Shown here piece after piece: positions 25,042-33,567 of a DNA stretch of 64,000 nucleotides. Numbering within the stretch: position 1 is the stretch's first letter; every line of letters begins with the position of its first letter. The position numbers and the translations under genes are program-made. The stretch lies in NCBI GenBank assembly GCA_038253325.1, contig JBBSHE010000004.1:38302-102301 (forward strand), written 5' to 3'. The notes under the pieces are model-generated. The model did not search any database. It was not told the DNA's origin and saw nothing but the letters and a program-made list of their open reading frames with translations. The stretch is from JBBSHE01 sp038253325 (GTDB lineage Bacteria; Actinomycetota; Actinomycetes; Propionibacteriales; Nocardioidaceae).

Positions 25042-26337
25042 ATGGACAGGCAGATCGCCCGGCTGGCGGTTCCGGCGTTCCTCGCGCTGGTTTCCGAACC
25101 GCTGTACCTGCTTGCCGACGCCGCGATCGTCGGTCATCTGGGGACGTCTCAGCTCGGAGGGCTCGGCGTCGCCGGTGCTGTCGTCCAGACCGCCGTCGGG
25201 ATGTTCGTCTTCCTGGCCTACGGGACCACGGCCGCCGTCGCGAGGTCGCTCGGTGCCGGCGACTCCGCGCGCGGACTGCGCAACGGGATCGACGGGATCT
25301 GGCTCGCCCTGGCCATCGGGACCGTCGTCGGCGGCACCGTCCTCGCCCTGACCCCGCAGACGGTCGACGCGTTCGGTCCGAGTCCGGAGGTTCGCCAGTT
25401 CGCGGTGACGTACCTGCGGATCGCCGCGCTCGGGATCCCGTCGCTGCTGGTGGTCCTTGCGGCGACCGGCGTCGTCCGCGGCCTCCAGGACACCATCACG
25501 CCGCTGGTCGTGGTGGTGGCGAGCAACGTCGCCAACATCGCCCTCAACCTGGCCCTGGTCTACGGGCTCGGCCTCGGGATCGCCGGGTCCGCCGTGGGTA
25601 CGCTCATCGCACAGACCGGCGCGGCACTCGCACTGACGGCCGTGGTGGTCCGGCACGCGCGCCGGCGAGCCGTCGCGTTGCGCCCCCATCGGCGGGGACT
25701 TCGGCAGTCTGCGGGCTCGGGGGTCGCACTCGTCATCCGGACGCTGTGCCTGCGGGCGGCGCTCCTGGTCTCAACCTGGGTGGCGGTCGGAATCGGGACC
25801 ACGGCGGTTGCAGCCCACCAGGTCGCATTCACGATCTGGTCCTTTCTGGCGTTTGCCCTGGACGCCATCGCGATTGCCGGTCAGGCGATCACCGGACAGC
25901 TGCTCGGTGCGGGCGACTCCGCCGGCGCAGTCACTGCGGCTCGTCGGATGATGGGCTGGGGGCTGCTGGCCGGGACGGTTGCCGGAGCGCTCCTGATCGC
26001 GCTGCGGTCAGTGGTCGGAAGCCTGTTCACGCCCGATCATGCGGTCCAGCACACGTTGGCGAGCGTGCTGCTCGTCGCCGCGCTGCACCAGCCGATCTCG
26101 GGGGTCGTCTTCGTCCTCGACGGCGTGCTCATCGGAGCCGGTGATGGCCGCTTTCTGGCCGTTGCCTCGGCGGCCACCCTGGCCGTGTTCGTACCTCTTG
26201 CCCTCGCGGTCCGGTGGTCGGGCGAAGGCCTGACGACGCTGTGGTGGGCGTTCTCGGCATTCATGCTCGCCCGGATGCTGACGCTGCTGTGGAGAGAACG
26301 GTCCGGCCGCTGGTTGGTGCTCGGCGCCTCACGGTGA
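25042..26337 (+). CDS. MATE-family efflux transporter (DinF-like)
   Basis: A 431-residue membrane protein with about 12 helices in two similar halves. The start LAVPAFLALVSEPLYLLADA followed by AIVGHLG (about residues 8-34) is typical of the DinF branch of MATE exporters, and the second half repeats the pattern near VAAHQVAFTIWSF (about 255-267). These antiporters use Na+ or H+ gradients to export cationic compounds. I chose the ATG at 25042, where homology-like sequence begins; the frame is open for 195 nt more upstream with no ribosome-binding site. No regulator is adjacent. Confidence 0.88.
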   Translation: MDRQIARLAVPAFLALVSEPLYLLADAAIVGHLGTSQLGGLGVAGAVVQTAVGMFVFLAYGTTAAVARSLGAGDSARGLRNGIDGIWLALAIGTVVGGTVLALTPQTVDAFGPSPEVRQFAVTYLRIAALGIPSLLVVLAATGVVRGLQDTITPLVVVVASNVANIALNLALVYGLGLGIAGSAVGTLIAQTGAALALTAVVVRHARRRAVALRPHRRGLRQSAGSGVALVIRTLCLRAALLVSTWVAVGIGTTAVAAHQVAFTIWSFLAFALDAIAIAGQAITGQLLGAGDSAGAVTAARRMMGWGLLAGTVAGALLIALRSVVGSLFTPDHAVQHTLASVLLVAALHQPISGVVFVLDGVLIGAGDGRFLAVASAATLAVFVPLALAVRWSGEGLTTLWWAFSAFMLARMLTLLWRERSGRWLVLGASR

Positions 26338-26470
26338 GCTGGGCATGCCAGGACCTCGGCCGACGTCGCCTGCGGTCCCGGCTCCGGGGCCGAGCGGCGT
26401 CTGCGTTTCGGCCGGGGACGGCTCGACCGGCCGACGTACACGTGAGGGTCGGCGAACAACGAGCGTCGGC

Positions 26471-27232
26471 TCAGCGCGGAGGCATCCGGACTGCCCCATC
26501 CAGGCGGATGACCTCGCCGTTGAGCATCGGATTCTCGACGATGTGCTGCACCAGGGCGCCGTACTCCTCGGGTTTCCCGAGCCGGTTGGGGTGCGGCACC
26601 TGCGCGCCCAGCGACGTACGCGCATCCTCCGGCAGACCGGCCAGCAGCGGCGTGTCGAAGAGTCCAGGTGCGATGGCCATCACCCGGATCAGGTGTCGGC
26701 TCAGCTCGCGCGCGATCGGAAGCGTCATCGCGATCACTCCGCCCTTGGAGGCCGCATAGCCGGCCTGGCCGATCTGGCCTTCGTACGCGGCGATCGAGGC
26801 GGTGCAGACGATGACCCCGCGCTCACCGTCCACCGGTTCCGTCGCGACCATCTGCCCAGCTGCCAGGCGTACCAGGTTGAACGTACCGATCAGGTTCACG
26901 GTGACGATCCGGGCGAACAGATGGAGCGGCATCACGCCGTCGCGCCCGATGACTTTGGCCGGCGGCCCGATCCCGGCGCAGGCCACGGCGACACGCAACG
27001 GGCCGAGATCCGCGGCCTTCTCGACCGCCGCCCGGACAGCGACCTCGTCGGTAACGTCGCCGGGAGCGAAGTGCGCGCGTTCACCGAGATCGTCGGCGAT
27101 GTCGGCTCCGGCCGACGCCGGGAGATCGAGGACCACAACGCTCGCCCCCGCTGCGTGCAGCCGCCGCACGGTGGCAAGCCCGAGCCCGGAGGCGCCGCCG
27201 GACACGACCGCGCTCACCTGCTTCAGCTGCAT
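26471..27232 (-). CDS. SDR-family 3-hydroxyacyl-CoA dehydrogenase-like oxidoreductase
   Basis: A 253-residue short-chain dehydrogenase/reductase. The NAD-binding motif VSGGASGLGLA (about residues 10-20), an Asp at the end of beta2 (VVVLDLPAS, favouring NAD over NADP), the catalytic Ser in CTASIAAYEGQIG and YxxxK in GYAASKGG (about 156-163) are all present. The overall sequence, including IAPGLFDTPLLAGLPEDAR, resembles type-2 3-hydroxyacyl-CoA dehydrogenases (HSD17B10-like) of fatty acid or branched-chain amino acid breakdown. The ATG at 27232 lies downstream of two identical-armed palindromes (27294-27374), probably operators for this gene. Confidence 0.88.
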   Translation of the reverse strand: MQLKQVSAVVSGGASGLGLATVRRLHAAGASVVVLDLPASAGADIADDLGERAHFAPGDVTDEVAVRAAVEKAADLGPLRVAVACAGIGPPAKVIGRDGVMPLHLFARIVTVNLIGTFNLVRLAAGQMVATEPVDGERGVIVCTASIAAYEGQIGQAGYAASKGGVIAMTLPIARELSRHLIRVMAIAPGLFDTPLLAGLPEDARTSLGAQVPHPNRLGKPEEYGALVQHIVENPMLNGEVIRLDGAVRMPPR

Positions 27233-27293
27233 CCGTACATCACGCCTCCGGGACGGTCGAGTGCACCGGCGCGTCCAGGTGCGTTCGGCCGTT

Positions 27294-27374
27294 TGCCATG
27301 TTGACATGGCAGGTTGTCGGACAGGGCGCCCAAACTGCCCCAGCGAGCGACCGCTTGCCATGCCAGCATGGCAA
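27294..27374 (-). promoter_or_regulatory. Two matching palindromes TGCCATG-N4-CATGGCA upstream of the SDR gene
   Basis: Site 1 is TGCCATG (27294-27300), TTGA, CATGGCA (27305-27311). Site 2 is TTGCCATG (27355-27362), CCAG, CATGGCAA (27367-27374). Arms are identical and the centres are 62 bp apart, close to six helical turns, so a dimeric regulator could bind both on one DNA face. They lie 62 to 142 nt before the SDR start and about 40 nt after the rplI stop. Confidence 0.55.
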
Positions 27375-27415
27375 ATGATCGGGGACGCGATGAGGGGCGG
27401 ACGGGCGGGGCGAGT

Positions 27416-27862
27416 TCAGGACGCGACGACCTCGAGGTTGACCGTGGCGGCGACGTCGTCGCGCACCTTGACGGTCACCGGATGCGTCCCGACCGACTTG
27501 ATCGGGTTGCCAAGCATGATCCTGCGCTTGTCGACGTCCGGTCCCCCAGACGACTTGACCGCCGCGGCGATGTCGGAGACGGTGACGGCACCGAAGAGCC
27601 GGCCGCTGTTGCCGGCACGCGCGGGAAGCGTCACGGTCAGCGCCTCGAGCTGAGCCTTGATCGCTTCCGCGTACGAGAGGTCGCGTACGTCGCGCACCTC
27701 CCGGGCCTTCTTGATCGTGTCGATCTGTTTGGCCGCGCCCTTCGTCCAGCGGATTCCGAGACCGCGGGGTACGAGGTAGTTGCGGGCGTACCCGTCCTTG
27801 ACGTCGACCACGTCCCCGGGAACACCGAGGTTGGCGACTTCCTGCGTCAAGATGAGTTTCAC
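27416..27862 (-). CDS. rplI: 50S ribosomal protein L9
   Basis: A 148-residue protein of the large ribosomal subunit that binds 23S rRNA domain V. The N-terminal domain KLILTQEVANLGVPGDVVDV then KDGYARNYLVPRG (about residues 2-34) is the L9 signature; a long connecting helix (about 45-75) and the C-terminal RNA-binding domain follow. The length is normal. The GTG at 27862 follows GAGGAC. It is the last gene of the conserved rpsF-ssb-rpsR-rplI operon, 20 nt after rpsR, and is followed by the palindromic sites of the SDR gene. Confidence 0.97.
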   Translation of the reverse strand: MKLILTQEVANLGVPGDVVDVKDGYARNYLVPRGLGIRWTKGAAKQIDTIKKAREVRDVRDLSYAEAIKAQLEALTVTLPARAGNSGRLFGAVTVSDIAAAVKSSGGPDVDKRRIMLGNPIKSVGTHPVTVKVRDDVAATVNLEVVAS

Positions 27863-27882
27863 GATGTGTCGGTCCTCGTTCG

Positions 27883-28119
27883 TCAGCGGGCGGTGGAGGT
27901 GTACGGCAACAGCGCCATCTCTCGGGCGTTCTTGATCGCCATTGCGACGTCGCGCTGGTGCTGCGTGCAGTTGCCGGTCACCCGGCGGGCGCGGATCTTG
28001 CCGCGGTCCGAGATGTACTTGCGCAGCAACGTGATGTCTTTGTAGTCGACGTGGTCGACCTTGTCCTTGCAGAAGGCGCAGACCTTCTTCTTCGGTTTGC
28101 GTAGTACTGGCTTTGCCAT
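27883..28119 (-). CDS. rpsR: 30S ribosomal protein S18, zinc-binding (C+) type
   Basis: A 78-residue small-subunit protein that pairs with S6 on 16S rRNA. The conserved core VDYKDITLLRKYISDRGKIR and NAREMALLPY are intact. CAFCKDK near residue 14 (CxxC) and GNCTQHQ near residue 50 (Cys and His) form the metal-ligand set of C+ S18 proteins, which are replaced by zinc-free paralogs under zinc limitation in many actinobacteria. No paralog is in this window. It lies between ssb and rplI in the operon. Confidence 0.97.
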   Translation of the reverse strand: MAKPVLRKPKKKVCAFCKDKVDHVDYKDITLLRKYISDRGKIRARRVTGNCTQHQRDVAMAIKNAREMALLPYTSTAR

Positions 28120-28208
28120 TGTGGTGCTCCTTCACGAGCCCGGCAGGTGCCGGAATGGACATCACCGCGACAATGGCGGTGCTCCTCTTTCGAGGACGGG
28201 GGATGGGC

Positions 28209-28709
28209 TCAGAACGGCGGCTCGTTGGATCCTCCACCGTTGCCCGGGGCCGGCGAGCCACCGGACGACGTCGAGCCGCCTGACGCCCACGGGTCATCGC
28301 CACCGCCGGGTGCGCCGCCACCGGTGCCGCCGGTGCCGCCGGACCGGCTGGCTCGTGTCACTTTCGCGGTGGCACTTCGCAGGCTCGGGCCCACCTCGTC
28401 GGCGTCGATTTCGAACACGGTCCGCTTCTCGCCCTCGCGCGTCTCGTAGCTGCGCGACTTGAGCCGCCCCTGCACGATCACCCGGGCACCCCGGGTCAGC
28501 GACTCCGCGACGTTCTCTGCCGCCTGCCGCCAAACGGAGCAGGTCACGAACAGCGTCTCGCCGTCCTTCCACTCGTTGGCCTGGCGGTCGAACGTACGGG
28601 GCGTCGACGCGATCCGGAAGTTCGCGACCGCGGCCCCGGAGGGTGTGAAGCGGAGGTCTGGGTCATCGACCAGGTTTCCGATGATGGTGATGGTGGTTTC
28701 GCCTGCCAT
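28209..28709 (-). CDS. ssb: Single-stranded DNA-binding protein
   Basis: A 166-residue SSB. The OB-fold domain (about residues 3-110) starts ETTITIIGNLVDDPDLRFT and contains the conserved ETLFVTCSVWRQAAENVAES. A glycine/serine-rich flexible linker follows (about 118-158), and the protein ends SNEPPF, a weaker version of the acidic DDEPPF tip that recruits repair and replication proteins. It coats single strands at the fork and in repair. It sits between rpsF and rpsR as in most actinobacteria and is cotranscribed with them. Confidence 0.96.
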   Translation of the reverse strand: MAGETTITIIGNLVDDPDLRFTPSGAAVANFRIASTPRTFDRQANEWKDGETLFVTCSVWRQAAENVAESLTRGARVIVQGRLKSRSYETREGEKRTVFEIDADEVGPSLRSATAKVTRASRSGGTGGTGGGAPGGGDDPWASGGSTSSGGSPAPGNGGGSNEPPF

Positions 28710-28782
28710 GGAGGCCTCTCAGGGTGGTAGCGGCAATGTGTTGGCGACCGGGGGAAACGGTCCGGACGGGTGGAGCCTTCGA

Positions 28783-29073
28783 TCAGTGGACGTCGGCCCG
28801 GACGACCTTGGTTCGCAAGATCGACTCGTTCAAGGTCAGCTGTCGATCGAGCTCCTTCACGGTGGCGGGCTCGGCCGTCATGCTGACGACCGCATAGATG
28901 CCCTCCGGCTTCTTGTCGATCTCGTACGCGAGGTGGCGACGGCCCCACACATCGAACGACTCGACGGTGCCGCCGTCGTCCGTGACCAACTTGAGGTAGC
29001 GCTCGAGCGACGGCTGGACGGTGCGTTCCTCGAGATCCGGATCGAGGATCACCATCAGTTCATAGGTACGCAT
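28783..29073 (-). CDS. rpsF: 30S ribosomal protein S6
   Basis: A 96-residue small-subunit protein, beginning MRTYELMVILDPDLEERTV and containing FDVWGRRHLAYEIDKKPEGI (about residues 41-60), both characteristic. It binds 16S rRNA together with S18. The ATG at 29073 has a strong GAGGAGG site; a longer frame upstream has no support. It is the first gene of the rpsF-ssb-rpsR-rplI operon. A TAACCT box about 100 nt upstream on the minus strand (near 29172-29177) could be its -10 element. Confidence 0.97.
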   Translation of the reverse strand: MRTYELMVILDPDLEERTVQPSLERYLKLVTDDGGTVESFDVWGRRHLAYEIDKKPEGIYAVVSMTAEPATVKELDRQLTLNESILRTKVVRADVH

Positions 29074-29222
29074 CAGCGGAACTCCACCTCCTCTGGGCTG
29101 GTGGCCACGGTCATTCCGTGACAGGAGGGCTGATCGTCTGCCGACCGGACAGGTGCCCGACCGGCGGAGCAAGGTTACCAGCGGCGTACGACGGACAGGA
29201 AATCGTCGTCCACAGGTCCCTG

Positions 29223-31769
29223 CTACTCCGTGGTGATGGCATCCAGCACGTTCAGTTTCGCGGCGCGCCGAGCGGGAAGGACCGCCGCCAGCATTCCCAC
29301 GAACGCGGCGATCACCACGAACACGAGGAACTGCACCCATGGAATCGACAGCACGTCGATGCCCTGGTCAGCGACGGCGCGCTGAAGCGCCACCCCGAAG
29401 CCGATGCCCATCACGATGCCCAGGATGGCACCGAGCACGGCGATCGACACCGACTCGAGCAGCACCATCCACCGCAGCTGCCGCCGGCTCATCCCCACCG
29501 CTCGCAGCAGACCAACCTCGCGTACCCGTTCGATGACGGACAAGGCCAGCGTGTTGACGATGCCGAGCACCGCGATGATGACGGCGAGTCCCAGCAGTGC
29601 ATAGATCAGATAGAGCAGGGTGTTGATCTGGTTCTTCTGCGCGTCGGCGTACTCCTGCTGGTCCTGCAGCTTCACCGTCGGCAGGTTCTTGGTGATCGCG
29701 TCGATCTCGCTTCGGATCTTGGCCAGGTCGGCGTTCGGGGCGGCGCTGACGAACACCAGTGAGTCCACCGGACGAAGGCCGCCGCGCCGCAACGTGTCGA
29801 GTGTCACCACGAAGTTCGCCGGAACGACCGGGGACGCCTTGAACAGTCCGGCGACCTTCAATCGCTGCGTACCACCTTGCAGCTTCAGCGTGACGGTGTC
29901 GCCGACCTGGTAGCCGTTGCCGCGCGCGGTGTTGGAGTCAACCAGGATCGTGCTGTCCGAGAGCTGGCTGGAGCCACCGGCCGCCATCGTGAGCTTCAAC
30001 GCGCTCGACAACGAGCGGGGGTCGGCGGCGCCGACAAACCCGCCATGTCCGTCCACCTTGGCGGAGGCGCCGCGGAACCGAGAGACGGACCGGATCCCCG
30101 GGAGCGTGGAGATCTCGTCGGCCACGGCGGGTGAGAACGGTGCCTGGGTGGCATTCGAGACGACGAAGTCCGCCGTCACCGTCGACTGCACCGCCTTGTC
30201 CGTACTGGCCTTTGCCGACTGGCCGAGGATGGACATCAACGCCACCAGGGTGAGCCCGACCATCAACGCGCTGGCCGTCGCGGCCGTACGCCGCGGGTTG
30301 CGCAGCGAGTTCTCCCGGGCGAGCACGCCGACGGTCCCGAAGGCCCTCGCGTACGTCGCGCCAAGGCCGCGTACGATCGGGCGTCCGAGCACGGGGGACA
30401 TCAGGGCGACACCGACCAGGATCGCGAGGATGCCCAGGCCGATCACCAACAGGCCCCTGCTTCCCGAGCCCGCAAACCCAAGCGCCATCAAGACGGCGCC
30501 GACGGCAGCCCCGGCGAGCCCGCCGAGGAACCGGCGCCGAAGCGACGACTCCGGGACCATCGCGTCGTCGCGCATGGCCGCCACCGGAGCGATCCGGCCG
30601 GCGCGACGCGCGGGCAGATAGGCCGCAACCATCGTGACGACCATGCCCACGATGTACGAGACGACGACCGTACGCAGTTGCAGCGGGAAGCTGGCCTGAC
30701 CGAGGTCGAGGCCGAAGACCGCGAACAGTGCCTTGAGTCCGTCGGCCAGCAGGTAGCCGGCCCCAATCCCTACGGTGGATCCGATGAACCCGACGGCGGC
30801 GGCCTCGGCGAGAACGGCACGGTTGACCTGACGTTTCGTGGCTCCCATGGCTCGCAGCAGGGCGAGCTCGCGGCTGCGCTGGGCGACCAGGATCGAGAAC
30901 GTGTTGATGATCAGGAACGTCCCGACGATCATCGCGACCGCGGCAAAGACGAGCAGGAACGTGTTGATGAAGCCGAGTGCTTGGCTGATGACCTTCTGGC
31001 CGTCGGCGGCCACCTGGTCTCCGGTTTTCGCCACCACACCGTTCGGCAGCAGCGGTTCGACCGCCCGCTTGAGCTGCTCTTGCGACACGCCGTTCGCTGC
31101 GGTAAGGGACACCGAGCTGTAGACGTCTCGTCCACCGAAGAACAGCTGCTGGATCCCGGCGCGATCGAAGATCGTCAGGGTCGCACCGACCAGGCCACCG
31201 CTGGACCCGAACTTGACGAGTCCGGTTAGTGTCGCCTTTCTCAGCGGCGGATTCCCGGGTGTGACCAGGGTGACCGTGTCGCCGATCTGGTAGTTCGCCT
31301 TGTCCGCGGTGTCCGTGTCGAGCGCTATCTGCGACGGCCCGTGCGGTAGTCGTCCGTCGACGAGCTCGGTGATCTGATTGCCGGTGATCGCCTTCGTCGT
31401 CGTGTAATTGAAACCCAGACCCGGCGGACCGTTTCCACCGACGAGCTTGCCGTCCTTGCCGATCACGAAGAGGTTCTGGACCTGGTCGACACCGTCCGCG
31501 GCCGCCACCTGCGGAACCTGCCGCAGCCTCTCGACGAGGGAGGCGGGGATCGTACGGGCGTCTGGCCCGGAGTCGAAGTTGGCCGCACCGGCGGGTGCAA
31601 CGCCGACGTCGGCGGTGGTGCCCTTGATGATGCCGTTGAACGCGCCGCCGAGCGCGTCGGTGAAGATGAACGAGCCGGCGATGAAGGCCACCCCCAACAC
31701 GATGGCGAACCCGCTCAGCGCCAGCCGGATCTTGCGTGCGACGAGGTTGCGCCAGGTGACCTTGCGCAT
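29223..31769 (-). CDS. ABC transporter permease with two FtsX/MacB domains
   Basis: An 848-residue membrane protein. An N-terminal helix (about residues 14-36) is followed by a large extracytoplasmic MacB-type periplasmic-core domain (about 40-260), an FtsX permease block of three helices (about 270-395), further helices near 405-460 and 480-510, a second extracytoplasmic domain (about 515-690) and a final FtsX block (about 715-840). This duplicated layout is typical of actinobacterial macrolide/lipoprotein-export-like ABC systems, whose substrates are mostly unknown. It begins 3 nt after the ATPase gene, so the two form one transporter. It ends upstream of the rpsF start, on the same strand. 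Confidence 0.92.
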   Translation of the reverse strand: MRKVTWRNLVARKIRLALSGFAIVLGVAFIAGSFIFTDALGGAFNGIIKGTTADVGVAPAGAANFDSGPDARTIPASLVERLRQVPQVAAADGVDQVQNLFVIGKDGKLVGGNGPPGLGFNYTTTKAITGNQITELVDGRLPHGPSQIALDTDTADKANYQIGDTVTLVTPGNPPLRKATLTGLVKFGSSGGLVGATLTIFDRAGIQQLFFGGRDVYSSVSLTAANGVSQEQLKRAVEPLLPNGVVAKTGDQVAADGQKVISQALGFINTFLLVFAAVAMIVGTFLIINTFSILVAQRSRELALLRAMGATKRQVNRAVLAEAAAVGFIGSTVGIGAGYLLADGLKALFAVFGLDLGQASFPLQLRTVVVSYIVGMVVTMVAAYLPARRAGRIAPVAAMRDDAMVPESSLRRRFLGGLAGAAVGAVLMALGFAGSGSRGLLVIGLGILAILVGVALMSPVLGRPIVRGLGATYARAFGTVGVLARENSLRNPRRTAATASALMVGLTLVALMSILGQSAKASTDKAVQSTVTADFVVSNATQAPFSPAVADEISTLPGIRSVSRFRGASAKVDGHGGFVGAADPRSLSSALKLTMAAGGSSQLSDSTILVDSNTARGNGYQVGDTVTLKLQGGTQRLKVAGLFKASPVVPANFVVTLDTLRRGGLRPVDSLVFVSAAPNADLAKIRSEIDAITKNLPTVKLQDQQEYADAQKNQINTLLYLIYALLGLAVIIAVLGIVNTLALSVIERVREVGLLRAVGMSRRQLRWMVLLESVSIAVLGAILGIVMGIGFGVALQRAVADQGIDVLSIPWVQFLVFVVIAAFVGMLAAVLPARRAAKLNVLDAITTE

Positions 31770-31772
31770 CGC

Positions 31773-32537
31773 TCAGCCGTCCACGGCGTTCCGGCCGAGG
31801 TCGCGCAGGCTGAGGACCTTGAGCTGCTCGAGGACGTCCTCGGCCGAGGGGTCTTGCAGCTCGTCGACCACGTTGCCGTCAGCGAGAAAGACCACCCGGT
31901 CGGTGTACGAGGCGGCGATCGGGTCGTGCGTGACCATCACGATCGTCTGTCGATGCTCGTCGACGCTCTTGCGCAGGAAGCTGAGCACTTCGGCTCCGGA
32001 CGTCGAGTCGAGGTTTCCGGTCGGCTCGTCGGCGAACACGATCTCCGGACGTGACAGCAGCGCCCGGGCACATGCGACCCGCTGCTGCTGTCCTCCCGAC
32101 AGCTCGTTCGGCCGATGGCTGAGCCGGTCACGGAGACCGATCGTGTCGACGACGGTGTCGAACCATTCGCTGTCCGGCTTGCGCCCGGCGATCGACAAGG
32201 GGAGCTCGATGTTCTCCTTCGCCGTAAGTGTCGGCACGAGGTTGTACGCCTGGAAGACGAACCCGATCTTGTCGCGACGTACCCTCGTGAGTGCCTTGTC
32301 ACCGAGCTCGCTGAGTGACTGCTCACCGATGAACATCTCACCAGAGGTGGGCTGGTCGAGCGCCGCCATGCAGTGCATGAGCGTCGACTTGCCGGAACCG
32401 GACGGGCCCATCACGGCCGTGAACCTGGCTGCCTCGAAGTCGATGCTGACCTGGTCGAGTGCGATCACGACGGCGTCACCCGCTCCGTACGTCTTGCGCA
32501 GTTCCACGCAGCGTGCTGCGACGGTGGTCGCGGTCAT
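31773..32537 (-). CDS. ABC transporter ATP-binding protein (MacB/LolD type)
   Basis: A 254-residue ATPase with all nucleotide-binding motifs: Walker A GPSGSGKST (about residues 43-51), Q-loop VFQAYNLVPTLTAKEN, signature LSGGQQQRVA (about 145-154), Walker B IVFADEPTGNLDS (about 164-176) and the switch His in MVTHDP. The sequence YNLVPTLTAxEN and GNLDS places it with LolD/MacB-type exporters. It energises the permease that starts 3 nt downstream. The start is supported by the first residues leading directly into the domain. There is no adjacent two-component system. Confidence 0.94.
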   Translation of the reverse strand: MTATTVAARCVELRKTYGAGDAVVIALDQVSIDFEAARFTAVMGPSGSGKSTLMHCMAALDQPTSGEMFIGEQSLSELGDKALTRVRRDKIGFVFQAYNLVPTLTAKENIELPLSIAGRKPDSEWFDTVVDTIGLRDRLSHRPNELSGGQQQRVACARALLSRPEIVFADEPTGNLDSTSGAEVLSFLRKSVDEHRQTIVMVTHDPIAASYTDRVVFLADGNVVDELQDPSAEDVLEQLKVLSLRDLGRNAVDG

Positions 32538-32707
32538 CTATCCCCCTCAGGACGAGGCGCCGGCGATCGACCGGTCCCCGCCAAACCGTACCCAGGTCCG
32601 TTCGGGTCGGTCATCAGGGTTTCCCCTGACAACCTTTCCGATTGTCGGTCGATGGTGCTTGAGTGACGTCGTCGTCGCCTTGGCGACCCTTGCAGAGGAG
32701 CAGCACC

Positions 32708-33511
32708 ATGAGCACTCACGATGGTCCCTGGCCGCACGGCACACCCTGTTGGGTCGACCTCCAGGTCGACGATCCCGACGCCGCCGCGACGTTCTACACC
32801 GCGCTGTTCAACTGGGACGTCGCTCCGGGGGATGACGCGATGGGCGGTTACCGGATGTGCACGATCGGTGGCCGAGCCGTCGCCGGCCTCTCGCCCAAGC
32901 CGCCAGGGATGGAGACGATGCCGAGCACGTGGAACACGTACCTTGCCTGCGATGACGCCGACGCCTCGGCCGCCCAGATCGAGGCGGCCGGCGGTCAGGT
33001 CATCATGGGTCCCGAAAACGTCGGGCCATTCGGTCGGATGTTCTTCGCCGTCGACCCCGGCGGTGCGGCGTTCGGCGGTTGGCAGGCTGGTGAACATGCC
33101 GGCGCCGGCCTTGTCAACGAGGCTGGCGCCCTCGTCTGGGAGGACTGCTGGACCCCGGATCTCGAGGCGGCAAAGGCGTTCTATGCCAAGGTCTTCGGCT
33201 ACACCTACGAAGAACTGCCGGGTGACATGACGTATGAGATGTTCAAGCTGGCCGATCGGGGTATCGGAGGGATCGCGCTCATCGGTGCCGATCAACCGGC
33301 CGAGATGCCCGCGTACTGGAACGTGTACTTCTCGGTCCCGGACACCGACGCCGCGGTCCTGACCGCGTCCGATGCGGGGGCGCAAGTGGTGATGCCCGCC
33401 GAGGACACGCCTTATGGCCGGATGGCGATCGTGCAAGGGCCGCACCACGAGCAGTTCACGCTTATCGCGGGCGACGACTCGTCGTCCGGTGAAGGTGGGT
33501 CCGCCGGCTGA
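32708..33511 (+). CDS. VOC-superfamily protein with two glyoxalase-like domains
   Basis: A 267-residue cytoplasmic protein made of two vicinal-oxygen-chelate domains: about residues 8-125 (PCWVDLQVDDPDAAATFYTA) and about 135-260 (WEDCWTPDLEAAKAFYAKVF). Each has the paired beta-alpha-beta-beta-beta modules. It resembles the mycobacterial CFP30B-like/hydroxylase-like VOC proteins; no substrate is known, and glyoxalase I activity should not be assumed. The ATG at 32708 follows GCAGAGGAGC; a frame opening 45 nt earlier has no such site. It is divergent from the ABC ATPase gene and followed by endonuclease IV with its own promoter. Confidence 0.88.
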   Translation: MSTHDGPWPHGTPCWVDLQVDDPDAAATFYTALFNWDVAPGDDAMGGYRMCTIGGRAVAGLSPKPPGMETMPSTWNTYLACDDADASAAQIEAAGGQVIMGPENVGPFGRMFFAVDPGGAAFGGWQAGEHAGAGLVNEAGALVWEDCWTPDLEAAKAFYAKVFGYTYEELPGDMTYEMFKLADRGIGGIALIGADQPAEMPAYWNVYFSVPDTDAAVLTASDAGAQVVMPAEDTPYGRMAIVQGPHHEQFTLIAGDDSSSGEGGSAG

Positions 33512-33554
33512 GATCCGGGCCGGTCTCGAGCCGGCGTTCGTCGGTGCGCCGCCG

Positions 33555-33560
33555 TAGGCT
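33555..33560 (+). promoter_or_regulatory. -10 box (TAGGCT) of the endonuclease IV gene
   Basis: TAGGCT ends 7 nt before the ATG at 33568 and there is no Shine-Dalgarno sequence; a leaderless transcript is likely. Confidence 0.5.
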
Positions 33561-33567
33561 CACCGGC

